This document shows, one piece after another, positions 9,075-17,076 of a stretch of 45,433 bases of DNA (the stretch's first letter is position 1; each line of letters opens with the position of its first letter). Where the stretch lies: assembly GCA_903824185.1 (NCBI GenBank), contig CAIJVU010000003.1, positions 1 through 45,433 on the forward strand, written 5' to 3'. The DNA comes from an uncultured Hyphomicrobiales bacterium (GTDB lineage: Bacteria > Pseudomonadota > Alphaproteobacteria > Rhizobiales > Beijerinckiaceae). The notes beneath the pieces are model-generated. The model had not been told where the DNA came from, ran no database searches, and worked only from the letters and a program-made list of their open reading frames with translations. The position numbers were made by a program, and so were the translations under genes.

Positions 9075-9402
9075 AGGGTATACCCTCACAAACAAATAGG
9101 TCACCATACAAAGACTTTTGTGCTTGTTGTCCGCTCCAAGCCTCAAAAAACTAATGTTCCTATAAATTGAAATCAATATAAAATTAAAAAATTATCAAAT
9201 TTTACGCAATAAAAATTGAATTTATCCAAAAAATACAACCTCAATTATGTATATTATGAGTAAAAACTACTTATAGTTGCATAATTTACATTCAAATAGA
9301 CCATTTATAGTTTTAAGAATCGCAGATATGGGAGCGCGTGACTTAATTTCGATCCTGCGTCCCCAAGGCTCCCCAAGGAAAAGATTGACCTCTGAGCGGA
9401 TT
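9075..9402. promoter_or_regulatory. AT-rich divergent promoter region, csp / purU
   Basis: 328 bp without a gene. About 9160-9320 is strikingly AT-rich compared with the rest of the window, with long A and T runs. The octamer TTATAGTT appears twice, about 35 bp apart, near 9271 and 9305. Both flanking genes are transcribed outward, so promoters and the csp 5' leader must lie here. I could not assign a -35/-10 pair with confidence. Confidence 0.55.
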
Positions 9403-10308
9403 ATGGCAAAAGATTTTTGCATGACCCAAACCCAAAGTGCCAAAAAGCAGTTCAACGAACGCTATATTCTCACCCTCTCCTGCCCGAACAGGCCGGGGAT
9501 CGTTGCGTCAGTTTCGGGACTGATTTTCGAAGCCGGCTTCAACATTTTCGACGCCCATCAATTCGACGATGATGAAACCGGCCGCTTCTTTATGCGCGTG
9601 GGGTTCAATCCCGTCCGAGAAGGGGCGATCGAGGCTTTTATGAGCCGCTTTGCCAAAATCAAATCCCATTTTGGCATGGAAACGGTTTTGCGGTCCGCTG
9701 ACAAACCCCAGCGGGTGATGATTATGGCGTCGCAATCGGATCACTGCCTGTCCGATTTGCTGTATCGCCACCGCATCGGCGAATTACCGATTACCATAAG
9801 TGCGATCGTGGCCAACCACCCGCGCGAAACCTATGCGCATCTCGATTTTGGAGATGTGCCGTTCCATTATTTGCCGGTGACCCCCTCAACCAAACGGGAT
9901 CAGGAACAGGCTTTGCTGAAACTGGTCGAGGAAACCCGCACTGATCTGGTCGTTCTGGCCCGTTACATGCAAATTTTGAGCGATGAACTCTCAGCGAGCC
10001 TGTCCGGCCGTTGCATCAATATCCATCACTCTTTCCTGCCGGGCTTCAAAGGTGCCAAGCCCTATCATCAGGCGCATCGGCGCGGCGTCAAACTCATCGG
10101 CGCCACCGCCCATTATGTGACAGCCGACCTCGATGAAGGCCCGATTATCGAGCAAGACGTCGAACGGATCAGCCATAGTGACACGCCGGACGATCTGGTG
10201 CGCAAAGGACGCGACATCGAGCGTCGCGTTTTAGCCCGCGCCGTGCTGTGGCATGTGCAAGGACGCATTATGCTCAATGGCAGCAAAACGGTTGTCTTCC
10301 CTGCCTAA
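9403..10308 (+). CDS. purU: Formyltetrahydrofolate deformylase
   Basis: Hydrolyses 10-formyl-THF to formate and THF, balancing one-carbon pools; cytoplasmic. The 301-aa product has an N-terminal ACT domain (about 20-100, beginning [19 protein letters not shown]). A formyltransferase-like domain follows, with [13 protein letters not shown] (206-218) and [13 protein letters not shown] (237-249); the catalytic Asn206, His208 and Asp244 are present. ATG 9403 has GAGCGG just upstream; ATG 9421 is an alternative and longer upstream readings look spurious. It stands alone downstream of the AT-rich region. Confidence 0.96.
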   Translation: MAKDFCMTQTQSAKKQFNERYILTLSCPNRPGIVASVSGLIFEAGFNIFDAHQFDDDETGRFFMRVGFNPVREGAIEAFMSRFAKIKSHFGMETVLRSADKPQRVMIMASQSDHCLSDLLYRHRIGELPITISAIVANHPRETYAHLDFGDVPFHYLPVTPSTKRDQEQALLKLVEETRTDLVVLARYMQILSDELSASLSGRCINIHHSFLPGFKGAKPYHQAHRRGVKLIGATAHYVTADLDEGPIIEQDVERISHSDTPDDLVRKGRDIERRVLARAVLWHVQGRIMLNGSKTVVFPA

Positions 10309-10347
10309 GCCAGAATAAAGCCAAATCTGACTTCGGTTTGGGCTTGA

Positions 10348-10896
10348 TCAAATGCCTGCGATACGCGCGCCAAGCTTGCGTAAAATCGACAAGAAAATCG
10401 CGCCCACGATGACGATCAAAATCGGGGCGACAATGAACATCACAATTGAATTTTGCTCCCGAAACAAGCGAATAGAACGTGTATTGCTTTCGATTTTCAG
10501 GAGCACATTTTCGCGCGTCCAGTCTTTGGTCCAGATCACTTCCCATTCCAGTTCCGGCGGCAGATCCTCGCGGGCGGATTGAACCACGATCTCGGTGATG
10601 TGACCGGTTTTCAAACCGATCTCCAGAATATCCAGCATGGGTGAAACTTTAACGGTGCATTGCTCTTTGCGGGCCTCACGCCAGACGGCAATCAATTTGC
10701 GCTTTTCGGCTGCCGACAACTTCACAACCAGCGTGTTATCAATCCCCAGCCGCGACAGCTTGAAACAATAAAGCGGCTCGTAGATCTTGCTGTAGCCGTA
10801 ATAAAATCCGCCCGACCACATGACCGCCGTCAGCAACAACCATAAAGCCAAAGGAGACAACAACTTACTTTTCAAAAACAGATCCGCCTTGATCAA
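10348..10896 (-). CDS. Hypothetical membrane protein, two TM segments
   Basis: 182 aa, family not recognised. One hydrophobic segment is near the N-terminus (about 13-35) and one near the C-terminus (about 150-172), so a central charged domain of about 115 residues faces one side of the membrane. The start is a TTG at 10896 with only a weak ribosome site. It is divergent from the secreted-protein pair at 11028-11857 and convergent with purU, so it is a single-gene unit. Confidence 0.7.
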   Translation of the reverse strand: MIKADLFLKSKLLSPLALWLLLTAVMWSGGFYYGYSKIYEPLYCFKLSRLGIDNTLVVKLSAAEKRKLIAVWREARKEQCTVKVSPMLDILEIGLKTGHITEIVVQSAREDLPPELEWEVIWTKDWTRENVLLKIESNTRSIRLFREQNSIVMFIVAPILIVIVGAIFLSILRKLGARIAGI

Positions 10897-11027
10897 TCGG
10901 CCACAGTCAAACTACGCAACGCCAAAGACATCGTGGGTCTTTATATCGTGGTCTATCCACGCGCACAAAGACACTTTATGATTTTATCCGTGATCACCCG
11001 CATTCAAATGAGGAAAGGTGTGTCAAG

Positions 11028-11564
11028 ATGAAAGACATGCGCTTATCTGCCATCCTCTTGTCTGCCTTGCAAGGCAAAGCCCCGTTTTGGGGGCCATTAA
11101 CACACAAAACAGGCCTTTGGCTGTGCGTGTCCGGTGTTTTTCTTGGCCTGATGGGGCCTAACCGCGTCCATGCGGAAACAGATTACCAGAATTATCTGAA
11201 AGCGGCTTATTGCATTGCTGTCATTGATACCAGCTTGAAAAATGCCAAAACAGACCCGCCGCTGATGATGACCTTGTATGAATTTTCGCCGGACGGGCAA
11301 AATATCTTAAAATACAAGCGCAAACGCTATCAGGCCTATCTGTCGAACAACCAGAGCGAAGAGAAAGAAAAAGAGCGCAATCTCGCCAATTCGCGCCATA
11401 CGGCCAGCGAAAACGGAAAATTCGATCTTCTGATGTGTAAGAACTATGTCGCTGGCTTTTGTCAGGTGCTGATCAAAACCAGTGATCGCTACGAGAAATG
11501 CGTTGCCAAACGACAAGAATGCCAACGCACGCTTGAATGTTTCGAGATGAAAGCACCCTTCTGA
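11028..11564 (+). CDS. Hypothetical exported Cys-containing protein
   Basis: 178 aa, family not recognised. A hydrophobic segment (about 27-44) ends RVHA|ETD, a good signal-peptidase I site, but it is preceded by an unusually long n-region. The mature part has a Lys/Glu-rich middle and six cysteines, four of them clustered near the C-terminus, fitting a disulfide-bonded periplasmic protein. AGGAAAGG lies about 10 bases before the ATG. The stop overlaps the next start by one base (TGATG), so the two are translationally coupled. Confidence 0.75.
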   Translation: MKDMRLSAILLSALQGKAPFWGPLTHKTGLWLCVSGVFLGLMGPNRVHAETDYQNYLKAAYCIAVIDTSLKNAKTDPPLMMTLYEFSPDGQNILKYKRKRYQAYLSNNQSEEKEKERNLANSRHTASENGKFDLLMCKNYVAGFCQVLIKTSDRYEKCVAKRQECQRTLECFEMKAPF

Positions 11565-11857
11565 TGAGGCACTTGGCTTGGCCGCTCCCAAAACATTTAC
11601 CTGCGCTAGTGCTTTTTAGCCTGCTGGCCTGTCTTCCGGCGCAGGCCCAATCCATGGATGAGCGGGCGCGGATCGGTCGGCTGCAATCAGCACAAGCGCC
11701 TTGCCCTGCGCAGCCTTCAACCGATGCCGAGCGCTATGCCTGCAGCCAGCGCGCCATGGCCCGCGAAATCGGCCGACAAGACGGCTATTGCTGGACAGAA
11801 CCCAACCAAGCCAGCAACAGCCCTGCTTATCGCTGTGAACCACGCCGCAACCGATAA
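11564..11857 (+). CDS. Small exported protein, possible lipoprotein
   Basis: 97 aa, family not recognised. The N-terminus is a signal peptide with LLAC at residues 20-23, which could be a lipobox; AQAQ a few residues later is an alternative signal-peptidase I site. The mature part has three cysteines spaced widely (APC, YAC, YRC) plus one more in GYCW. Start ATG 11564 shares a base with the stop of the upstream gene. It ends just before a strong bidirectional terminator. Confidence 0.72.
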   Translation: MRHLAWPLPKHLPALVLFSLLACLPAQAQSMDERARIGRLQSAQAPCPAQPSTDAERYACSQRAMAREIGRQDGYCWTEPNQASNSPAYRCEPRRNR

Positions 11858-11884
11858 AAAAAGAGCGCGGAAACCGCGCTCTTT
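11858..11884. terminator. Bidirectional intrinsic terminator
   Basis: A-run, stem AGAGCGCGG/CCGCGCTCT (11862-11870, 11874-11882) with an AAA loop, then T-run. It separates the convergent genes ending at 11857 and 11914. Confidence 0.9.
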
Positions 11885-11913
11885 AAACCCAACATCCAAA
11901 TCCTTGCGGGGCT

Positions 11914-12288
11914 TTATTCGCCCTTCACATTCAATGTGATGGTCGAGCAGCCTTCACCGCTTGCGGTCTTACCGCATAATTTGAAAACGGCGGTGTCTGT
12001 GCCGACATAGCCTTTGCCGCGCTCATATTTAAAGCGCTTGCCAGTCAGATGCACGAAGGTGCCATTGGCAGGCTTGGTGACAACCTCACTGTTTTTGATT
12101 TCAAGACCGGCAATATGATCGAAATCAATATAGCAAAAGCGGTTTTGCGGCTCCAGAACGATCTGGATGCTTGAGGTCACGCTTTTTTCCGGTGCAAATT
12201 CAACCGGTGTCTTCAAAAGACATTCAGCCTGTGCACCCGCCCCCAACAACACAACAAAAGATGCAGCCCATAAAATCTGTCGCTTCAT
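11914..12288 (-). CDS. Exported single-domain Ig/cadherin-like protein
   Basis: 124 aa. Signal peptide with GAGAQA|ECL cleavage. The second half follows the pattern of bacterial cadherin-like/Ig modules: KPANGTF, then FKYERGKGYVGTD, then TITLNV. Usually these are tandem repeats in large adhesins; here there is one copy, with cysteines that could form disulfides. The function is not known. ATG 12288 has GGAG nine bases upstream; a GTG at 12291 is an alternative start. Confidence 0.72.
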   Translation of the reverse strand: MKRQILWAASFVVLLGAGAQAECLLKTPVEFAPEKSVTSSIQIVLEPQNRFCYIDFDHIAGLEIKNSEVVTKPANGTFVHLTGKRFKYERGKGYVGTDTAVFKLCGKTASGEGCSTITLNVKGE

Positions 12289-12382
12289 CACCCATCACTC
12301 CCAACATGCCAAAGCCCCAACGGGACCGGCGAACACTTACAAAAACCAATGCATCGTCAAAGCGCTTTTACATGCGATGACT

Positions 12383-12404
12383 TGTCGGCACAACCGTGCC
12401 GACA
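12383..12404 (-). terminator. Strong hairpin after the monooxygenase gene
   Basis: Perfect 9-bp stem TGTCGGCAC/GTGCCGACA with an AACC loop, just past the stop at 12410 on the minus strand. There is no T-run, so this is a terminator-like or mRNA-stabilising hairpin and not a classical intrinsic terminator. Confidence 0.5.
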
Positions 12405-12409
12405 TCGCG

Positions 12410-13657
12410 TTAGGATGCTTTTGAATTCACCGCAGCCTGCGTAAAGCCTGCTTTTCCGGCATAAGAACGCACGATGGCCTCCCGTTTCGCATAAGAGAGA
12501 ACCCGTTCGATCTCGTCAAAGCCATGGGGCGCCAGCTCTTCCACCGCATCGATGACCCGCTCCGGTCCGCCTAATCGGTTCAAGGCAACGATTTCAGCGG
12601 TTTTCGGCAAGCGCTCGGCTTCATATTGAGCCAAACCATGACGCGGATGATCCGCGCGCAGCAAACAATCAGCCAAACAGCGCGCATCCAATATAGCCTG
12701 ACTGGCGCCATTGGACCCGACCGGATACATCGGATGGGCCGCATCCCCCAAAAGGGTCACACGGCCATGCGTCCAATGCGGCAAGGCATCCCGATCACAC
12801 ATGGGATATTCCCAGAACGTTTCGGTTTTTTTGATCATGCTGATCACGTCAATTCCCGGCACCTGAAAACGCCGTGCAAATGGCAAGACATCCTCAAACC
12901 GCCCCATGCGCGACCATGTCTCGCGTTGCGGCGGCTGGGTCGGATCCCCAATGCGCACATTCACAACCCAATTGGTGAGGCGGGTGTCAGGACGCAACCC
13001 CGCGGCAATGGGATAGAGAACAAGCTTGGCCTGCATGCCGCCCGCAATGATCATGCTGTCGCCATCAAGAAATTTGGGCCAATCCACAGCGCCGCGCCAC
13101 ATCTTGATGCCGTTCCATGAGGGCGGGCCCTGATCCGGATAAAAATGCGCGCGTACGCGTGAATGGATCCCGTCCGCTCCCACCAAGACATCGGCGCGCA
13201 GACTCTCGCCCTGCTCCCCCCAGCGTGAATCAGCGAAATGCGCGGTGACGCCCCCTTCATCCTCGATAAACCCCAAGAGCCGCCGTCCCGTGCGCACGGC
13301 ATCGGGACCAAGTCTTTTCACCACCGCATCATAAAGGAGCTTTTGCAAAGCCCCGCGATGGATCGAGAATTGCGGCACTTTGAAACCCGCTTTTAAACCG
13401 CGTGGCTCCTGCCAGACGGTCTGGCCGAAACGGTTCATGTAAAACAGTTCGTTCGTCCGGATGCCAACCGCATCCAAAGCGGGCAGCAGATCCAGCTCGG
13501 CCAATTCATGGATGGCATGGGGCAAGGTATTGATCCCAACACCCACCTCGCGCACTTCGGGCGCTTGCTCAAAGACCGTGACTCCGATCCCCCGCCGATG
13601 CAGCATCAAGGCCGCTGTCAGGCCACCGATCCCACCGCCCACAATGATGACATTCAT
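12410..13657 (-). CDS. FAD-dependent aromatic monooxygenase-like oxidoreductase
   Basis: 415-aa class A flavoprotein monooxygenase. GGGIGG at 7-12 binds the ADP part of FAD, GADGIHSRVR at 160-169 is the DG motif, and RVTLLGDAAHPMYPVGSNG at 299-317 is the GD motif with ribityl contact. Relatives include salicylate and 3-hydroxybenzoate hydroxylases and PhzS-type enzymes, which hydroxylate aromatic or heterocyclic rings using NAD(P)H and O2. The substrate cannot be read from the sequence, and no ring-cleavage gene is adjacent. It is a single-gene unit by the strand of its neighbours. Confidence 0.88.
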   Translation of the reverse strand: MNVIIVGGGIGGLTAALMLHRRGIGVTVFEQAPEVREVGVGINTLPHAIHELAELDLLPALDAVGIRTNELFYMNRFGQTVWQEPRGLKAGFKVPQFSIHRGALQKLLYDAVVKRLGPDAVRTGRRLLGFIEDEGGVTAHFADSRWGEQGESLRADVLVGADGIHSRVRAHFYPDQGPPSWNGIKMWRGAVDWPKFLDGDSMIIAGGMQAKLVLYPIAAGLRPDTRLTNWVVNVRIGDPTQPPQRETWSRMGRFEDVLPFARRFQVPGIDVISMIKKTETFWEYPMCDRDALPHWTHGRVTLLGDAAHPMYPVGSNGASQAILDARCLADCLLRADHPRHGLAQYEAERLPKTAEIVALNRLGGPERVIDAVEELAPHGFDEIERVLSYAKREAIVRSYAGKAGFTQAAVNSKAS

Positions 13658-13928
13658 GTTTCAAGATCTCGCTTTGACGCACACATCCCACAGTTTAGCG
13701 AGTACGGCCATGAAAATGCAAATCTGCCATGACACAAAGATTAACATGCGGGGCATGGGTGAGATCGGCCACCACAATAAGCGCCCTGACAAACATCGCA
13801 TCCCAATAAAATTTTCGCATCAAACCGAAGGGAGTCCATGCCACTCGTGTTTTTCCTGTTTTGATGCTAGGATGGTGTTTAGTTCAGCTTCAATGAAAAC
13901 AACCCTTCTGCAAGGCTCATATGTGTCC

Positions 13929-14330
13929 ATGCTGACCATTATTTACGACGGCGCTTGTCCCTTCTGCTCGCATTATGTTCTCAAACAGCAGATTGAAGCG
14001 GCGCACGGTCCTTTGATCTTGTTGGATGCACGCAGCGGCGATGAACGCCTCCTGCCCTATTGGCAGCAAGGCTATGCATTGGACGAGGGCATGTTGATTG
14101 ATCATCATGGTGAGATAGCATTCGGAGATGCTGCACTCAGCAAGCTTGCCGCATTGTCGCAACAAGCGGGCCCTTTTGCACGGGTCAATCGTCTCTTGTC
14201 GCATCAAAGCGTGAGCCGCTTCTTTTACCCGTTTTTTAAAATAGTGCGCCGGATGGCTTTATGGGTGCGCGGTTACGGGCCGCTTCGTCACCCGCCAATG
14301 ACGGAAGCAATGAAGCACAAGGCCGGATAA
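13929..14330 (+). CDS. DCC-family thiol-disulfide oxidoreductase-like protein (DUF393)
   Basis: 133-aa protein with the N-terminal signature YDGACPFC (6-13), the CxxC of the DCC family (classic form YDGDCPFC). The rest is thioredoxin-like in size. DCC proteins are often encoded beside, or fused to, HTTM membrane proteins, and such a gene lies convergently next door; the two 3' ends overlap by 43 bp. The start is uncertain: ATG 13929 puts the motif at the family position, while an upstream ATG at 13893 has no better ribosome site. Confidence 0.85.
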   Translation: MLTIIYDGACPFCSHYVLKQQIEAAHGPLILLDARSGDERLLPYWQQGYALDEGMLIDHHGEIAFGDAALSKLAALSQQAGPFARVNRLLSHQSVSRFFYPFFKIVRRMALWVRGYGPLRHPPMTEAMKHKAG

Positions 14331-15088
14331 CTCGACAGCCAGGCAAAGACAAACCGGTTCAAACCGAAATACCAAAAAACCCAGACAACAAAAAACAATC
14401 CAACCGCGCAAAAAATAAGGGCATTCGGCCAAGCCAAAAGTGCCAAGGGAATTGAGCATTCCCACAAGATAAAAGCCCATGAAACTGTCTTGGCCACCGC
14501 GCCAAACCAATAAGGGCTAAACCGAGACAACGGGCCATAAACGCCCCCGTCCAAAAACAAGGGCAATGCCTGTCCGCTGCGCCATTCAGCGCTCAACAAT
14601 TTCACGCCGCCCGAGATAAAATAAGAGGTGGCGGATTGAATGGCGATATAAATCATACCGGCGCGCCAGCCCAATTCCATATCCTCCCACCGACCAATCA
14701 CATAAGCGAGAACGCAGCCGGTCATCACAGCCATGGTCATAAAATCGCTGCCGCCATTAAAGGCGCCCCGCCACCGCATGACAATAAACAGACCGCTCAA
14801 AAACAAAAAGAGAATGAGGGGCAAAGACCCGCCCGCCACAAACAAAACAATGCAGGCCATCAAGCGAAGCAATAAGAGCCAAAAATAGACCGCGTCCTGC
14901 GACAGCCAGCCAAAGAAGGCCTGAAGAAGCGGGGCTGATTTGAAATCTCGCCCCTGAAGGGAAAACGCCCAGACCCCTTTGGGGCCTGTGCTGTCGCGCA
15001 GATACAGATATTCAATGGTCTGGATCAATAAACCCATGGCCAGAAAACATTCGGTCAGACGCCCCAAGATCAAAACCAGATGTGTCAT
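14288..15088 (-). CDS. HTTM-like multi-spanning membrane protein
   Basis: 266 aa with about six hydrophobic segments. The motif RWRGAFNGGSDFM, followed by another membrane helix, resembles the HTTM family, related to the vitamin-K-dependent gamma-carboxylase membrane part. The C-terminal helices are aromatic-rich, as in that family. HTTM proteins commonly pair with DCC proteins, and the DCC gene converges on this one with a 43-bp overlap. The start codon overlaps the stop of the upstream gene as ATGA. The reaction is unknown; I infer quinone- or thiol-linked membrane chemistry only from the family association. Confidence 0.72.
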   Translation of the reverse strand: MTHLVLILGRLTECFLAMGLLIQTIEYLYLRDSTGPKGVWAFSLQGRDFKSAPLLQAFFGWLSQDAVYFWLLLLRLMACIVLFVAGGSLPLILFLFLSGLFIVMRWRGAFNGGSDFMTMAVMTGCVLAYVIGRWEDMELGWRAGMIYIAIQSATSYFISGGVKLLSAEWRSGQALPLFLDGGVYGPLSRFSPYWFGAVAKTVSWAFILWECSIPLALLAWPNALIFCAVGLFFVVWVFWYFGLNRFVFAWLSSYPALCFIASVIGG

Positions 15089-15609
15089 TCACGCACCAAT
15101 TCCGGAGACAACAAAATCATATCCTCATTAAAATCGACGGTTTTTCCTGTGAGATATAAACAAAGACAAAATTGAAATTGCGACCAAGACCGATCCGGCG
15201 GCAGCAATTTTGTGCGCACCAGCCGCTCGACCATGGGATAGGTCGTGGTCTGCTCGATCGACTGGCCATCCGGCAAATCGGTAATATCGGTTGATAATTG
15301 CTCGACCAAGGTCTGTTCGGACATAGCAAGGTTCAAGTCTGCATTGAAAAAGAGATGCGACCAGTGACGACGCCCGCGCGGCATCATTATCTGCCAATCC
15401 GACCAGTCCGCTTGCTCGTTTCTGATGCGCACGAACAGGCGCGGCGTATAACCCAAGGCATGAAAAAACCGCCAATTGGGAATAAAACTCCGCAACAAAA
15501 ACAGCCATGTCGCACTCACCCCCCGCCTGCCCAACAGCAAGGCCGCGACAAGGGATAGGAAATAAATAAAAATCAGCCCATCCGTCAGGGAAAAATGCAG
15601 ATCCGGCAC
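15085..15609 (-). CDS. Membrane-anchored partner of the HTTM protein, unknown family
   Basis: 174 aa. One hydrophobic helix at about 10-27, then a soluble domain of about 140 residues rich in aromatic and basic residues, with no motif I recognise. It is translationally coupled to the HTTM gene (ATGA), so the two probably form one complex. With the DCC gene alongside, it makes a three-gene membrane redox-type cluster. Confidence 0.7.
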   Translation of the reverse strand: MPDLHFSLTDGLIFIYFLSLVAALLLGRRGVSATWLFLLRSFIPNWRFFHALGYTPRLFVRIRNEQADWSDWQIMMPRGRRHWSHLFFNADLNLAMSEQTLVEQLSTDITDLPDGQSIEQTTTYPMVERLVRTKLLPPDRSWSQFQFCLCLYLTGKTVDFNEDMILLSPELVRE

Positions 15610-15783
15610 AGAGTCACCTTTGAACAGCGCGACCGATGGACCGGCCGCTTTCTAACAGTCCCAACCCTTCATAGGCCATGACCCGCATGTCTGCCAAGCG
15701 GATGCGGCAGGCGGGAAAGGCTTGCTTTCAAACACATTCTGCTTCAGCAATAAACAAAACAAACGCAAGAGGCGGGAGATTTG

Positions 15784-16488
15784 ATGAAACAGGCTTTGAT
15801 TACAGGGGGCACCGGCGGGATTGGCGCGGGCATTGGCCATTTTCTGGCCAAAAACGGTTATCATGTGACTGCGTGCGGTCTGACAGACGCGGACATTTCA
15901 GCATTCGGCACGCATGAGAATATCACGACCCAAAAACTTGACGTCACGGATGCTGCCTCCGTGGACGCCGTTATGAAACCCATCACGCATCTTGATTTAC
16001 TGGTGAATTGCGCAGGCATTATCCAACGCAACAATGCCGAGTTTGAAATCGAGGGTTTCAGAAAAACCATCGAGGTCAATCTCAATGGTAGCATGCGGAT
16101 GTGCCTTGCGGCCCATGCGGCGCTGAAGGCGGCTGGCGGCTCCATTGTCAATACGGCCTCCATGCTCAGCTTTTTCGGCTCGCCCTATGCGCCCGCTTAT
16201 GCGGCCTCCAAGGGGGGCGTGGCCCAATTGACCAAAAGCCTTGCGGCGGCTTGGGCGGCGGACGGCATTCGCGTCAATGCGATTGCCCCGGGCTGGATTG
16301 CCACCGATCTGACCCGCGCCTTGCAAGAGGATGAAGCCCGCACGCAAGCCATTTTAAGCCGCACGCCGATCAAGCGCTGGGGGCAGCCAGATGATCTGGC
16401 GGGTGTTGTTGCCTTTCTGGCTTCCGATGCAGCAAAATTTGTCACCGGAGTTGTCATGCCGATCGATGGCGGCTATCTGACCCTTTAA
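15784..16488 (+). CDS. SDR-family NAD(P)-dependent dehydrogenase
   Basis: Classical short-chain dehydrogenase, 234 aa. TGGTGGIG (7-14) binds the cofactor, NCAG is at 75-78, and the catalytic set is Ser126 and YAASK (Tyr139, Lys143). It ends with the usual F-V-T-G-x-x-x-P-I-D-G-G motif. Among relatives it most resembles sugar-acid/alcohol dehydrogenases, but substrate is not readable. ATG 15784 has GGGAG five bases upstream; a TTG directly before it is ignored. First of a tight run with the cupin (26 bp) and SelO (37 bp) genes. Confidence 0.9.
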   Translation: MKQALITGGTGGIGAGIGHFLAKNGYHVTACGLTDADISAFGTHENITTQKLDVTDAASVDAVMKPITHLDLLVNCAGIIQRNNAEFEIEGFRKTIEVNLNGSMRMCLAAHAALKAAGGSIVNTASMLSFFGSPYAPAYAASKGGVAQLTKSLAAAWAADGIRVNAIAPGWIATDLTRALQEDEARTQAILSRTPIKRWGQPDDLAGVVAFLASDAAKFVTGVVMPIDGGYLTL

Positions 16489-16514
16489 ATGCGCAGACAA
16501 GGAGACAGTCTACG

Positions 16515-17039
16515 ATGAGCGCTGCAAATACGGATGAAAAATGGCTTCCTTATCGTCATCCCATGCCGAAAGAATCACCGCCAGAATTGATTGTTCCGCA
16601 TGCCATTCCGCAAGACGAACGGATCTGGGTGCCCGTTGACGACAATGTCTGGTTCAGGCCTTTGTGCATGTCCGCATCGCGCGGGTACTGGATGAATTTG
16701 TTGCGCGTGCGGCGGGCGGGTGTCTTGTCACGCCACCGCCATCCGCAACCGGTGCATGGCTATGTGATCAAGGGATCATGGCGCTATCTCGAACATGACT
16801 GGGTCGCCGAGGAAGGTGGCTATGTCTATGAGGCACCGGGCGAAACCCATACGCTGGTTGTCGATCCCCATGTCGACGAAATGATCACGATGTTTCAGGT
16901 CAATGGCGCCATGATCTATGTGGATCCTGACGGAAAGTGCATAGGCTATGACGATGTGTTTACCCGCATTGATCGCTGCCGCAAGCATTATACAGAGATT
17001 GGTCTGGGTGAAGGCTATATCGACCAATTCATCCGCTAA
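16515..17039 (+). CDS. 2,4'-dihydroxyacetophenone dioxygenase-family cupin
   Basis: 174-aa single-domain cupin. RHRHPQPVHG (73-82) and GETHTL (109-114) carry the probable iron ligands, including His74, His76 and His112. The flanking sequence (GYVIKGSWRYLEHDW, GAMIYVDPDGK) matches the family named after 2,4'-dihydroxyacetophenone dioxygenase, which cleaves the side chain of hydroxyacetophenones with O2. Most members are uncharacterised, so the actual substrate is open. AAGGAG lies ten bases upstream of the ATG. It sits between an SDR and selO, suggesting oxidation of an alcohol to a ketone followed by cleavage. Confidence 0.83.
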   Translation: MSAANTDEKWLPYRHPMPKESPPELIVPHAIPQDERIWVPVDDNVWFRPLCMSASRGYWMNLLRVRRAGVLSRHRHPQPVHGYVIKGSWRYLEHDWVAEEGGYVYEAPGETHTLVVDPHVDEMITMFQVNGAMIYVDPDGKCIGYDDVFTRIDRCRKHYTEIGLGEGYIDQFIR

Positions 17040-17076
17040 ATCCGCTCCACCGGACGGGCATGGGAGTGTTTGAAGG

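Noticed and set aside
9184-9198. CtrA-like site TTAA-N7-TCAA
   Set aside because: One mismatch in a very AT-rich region; expected by chance.
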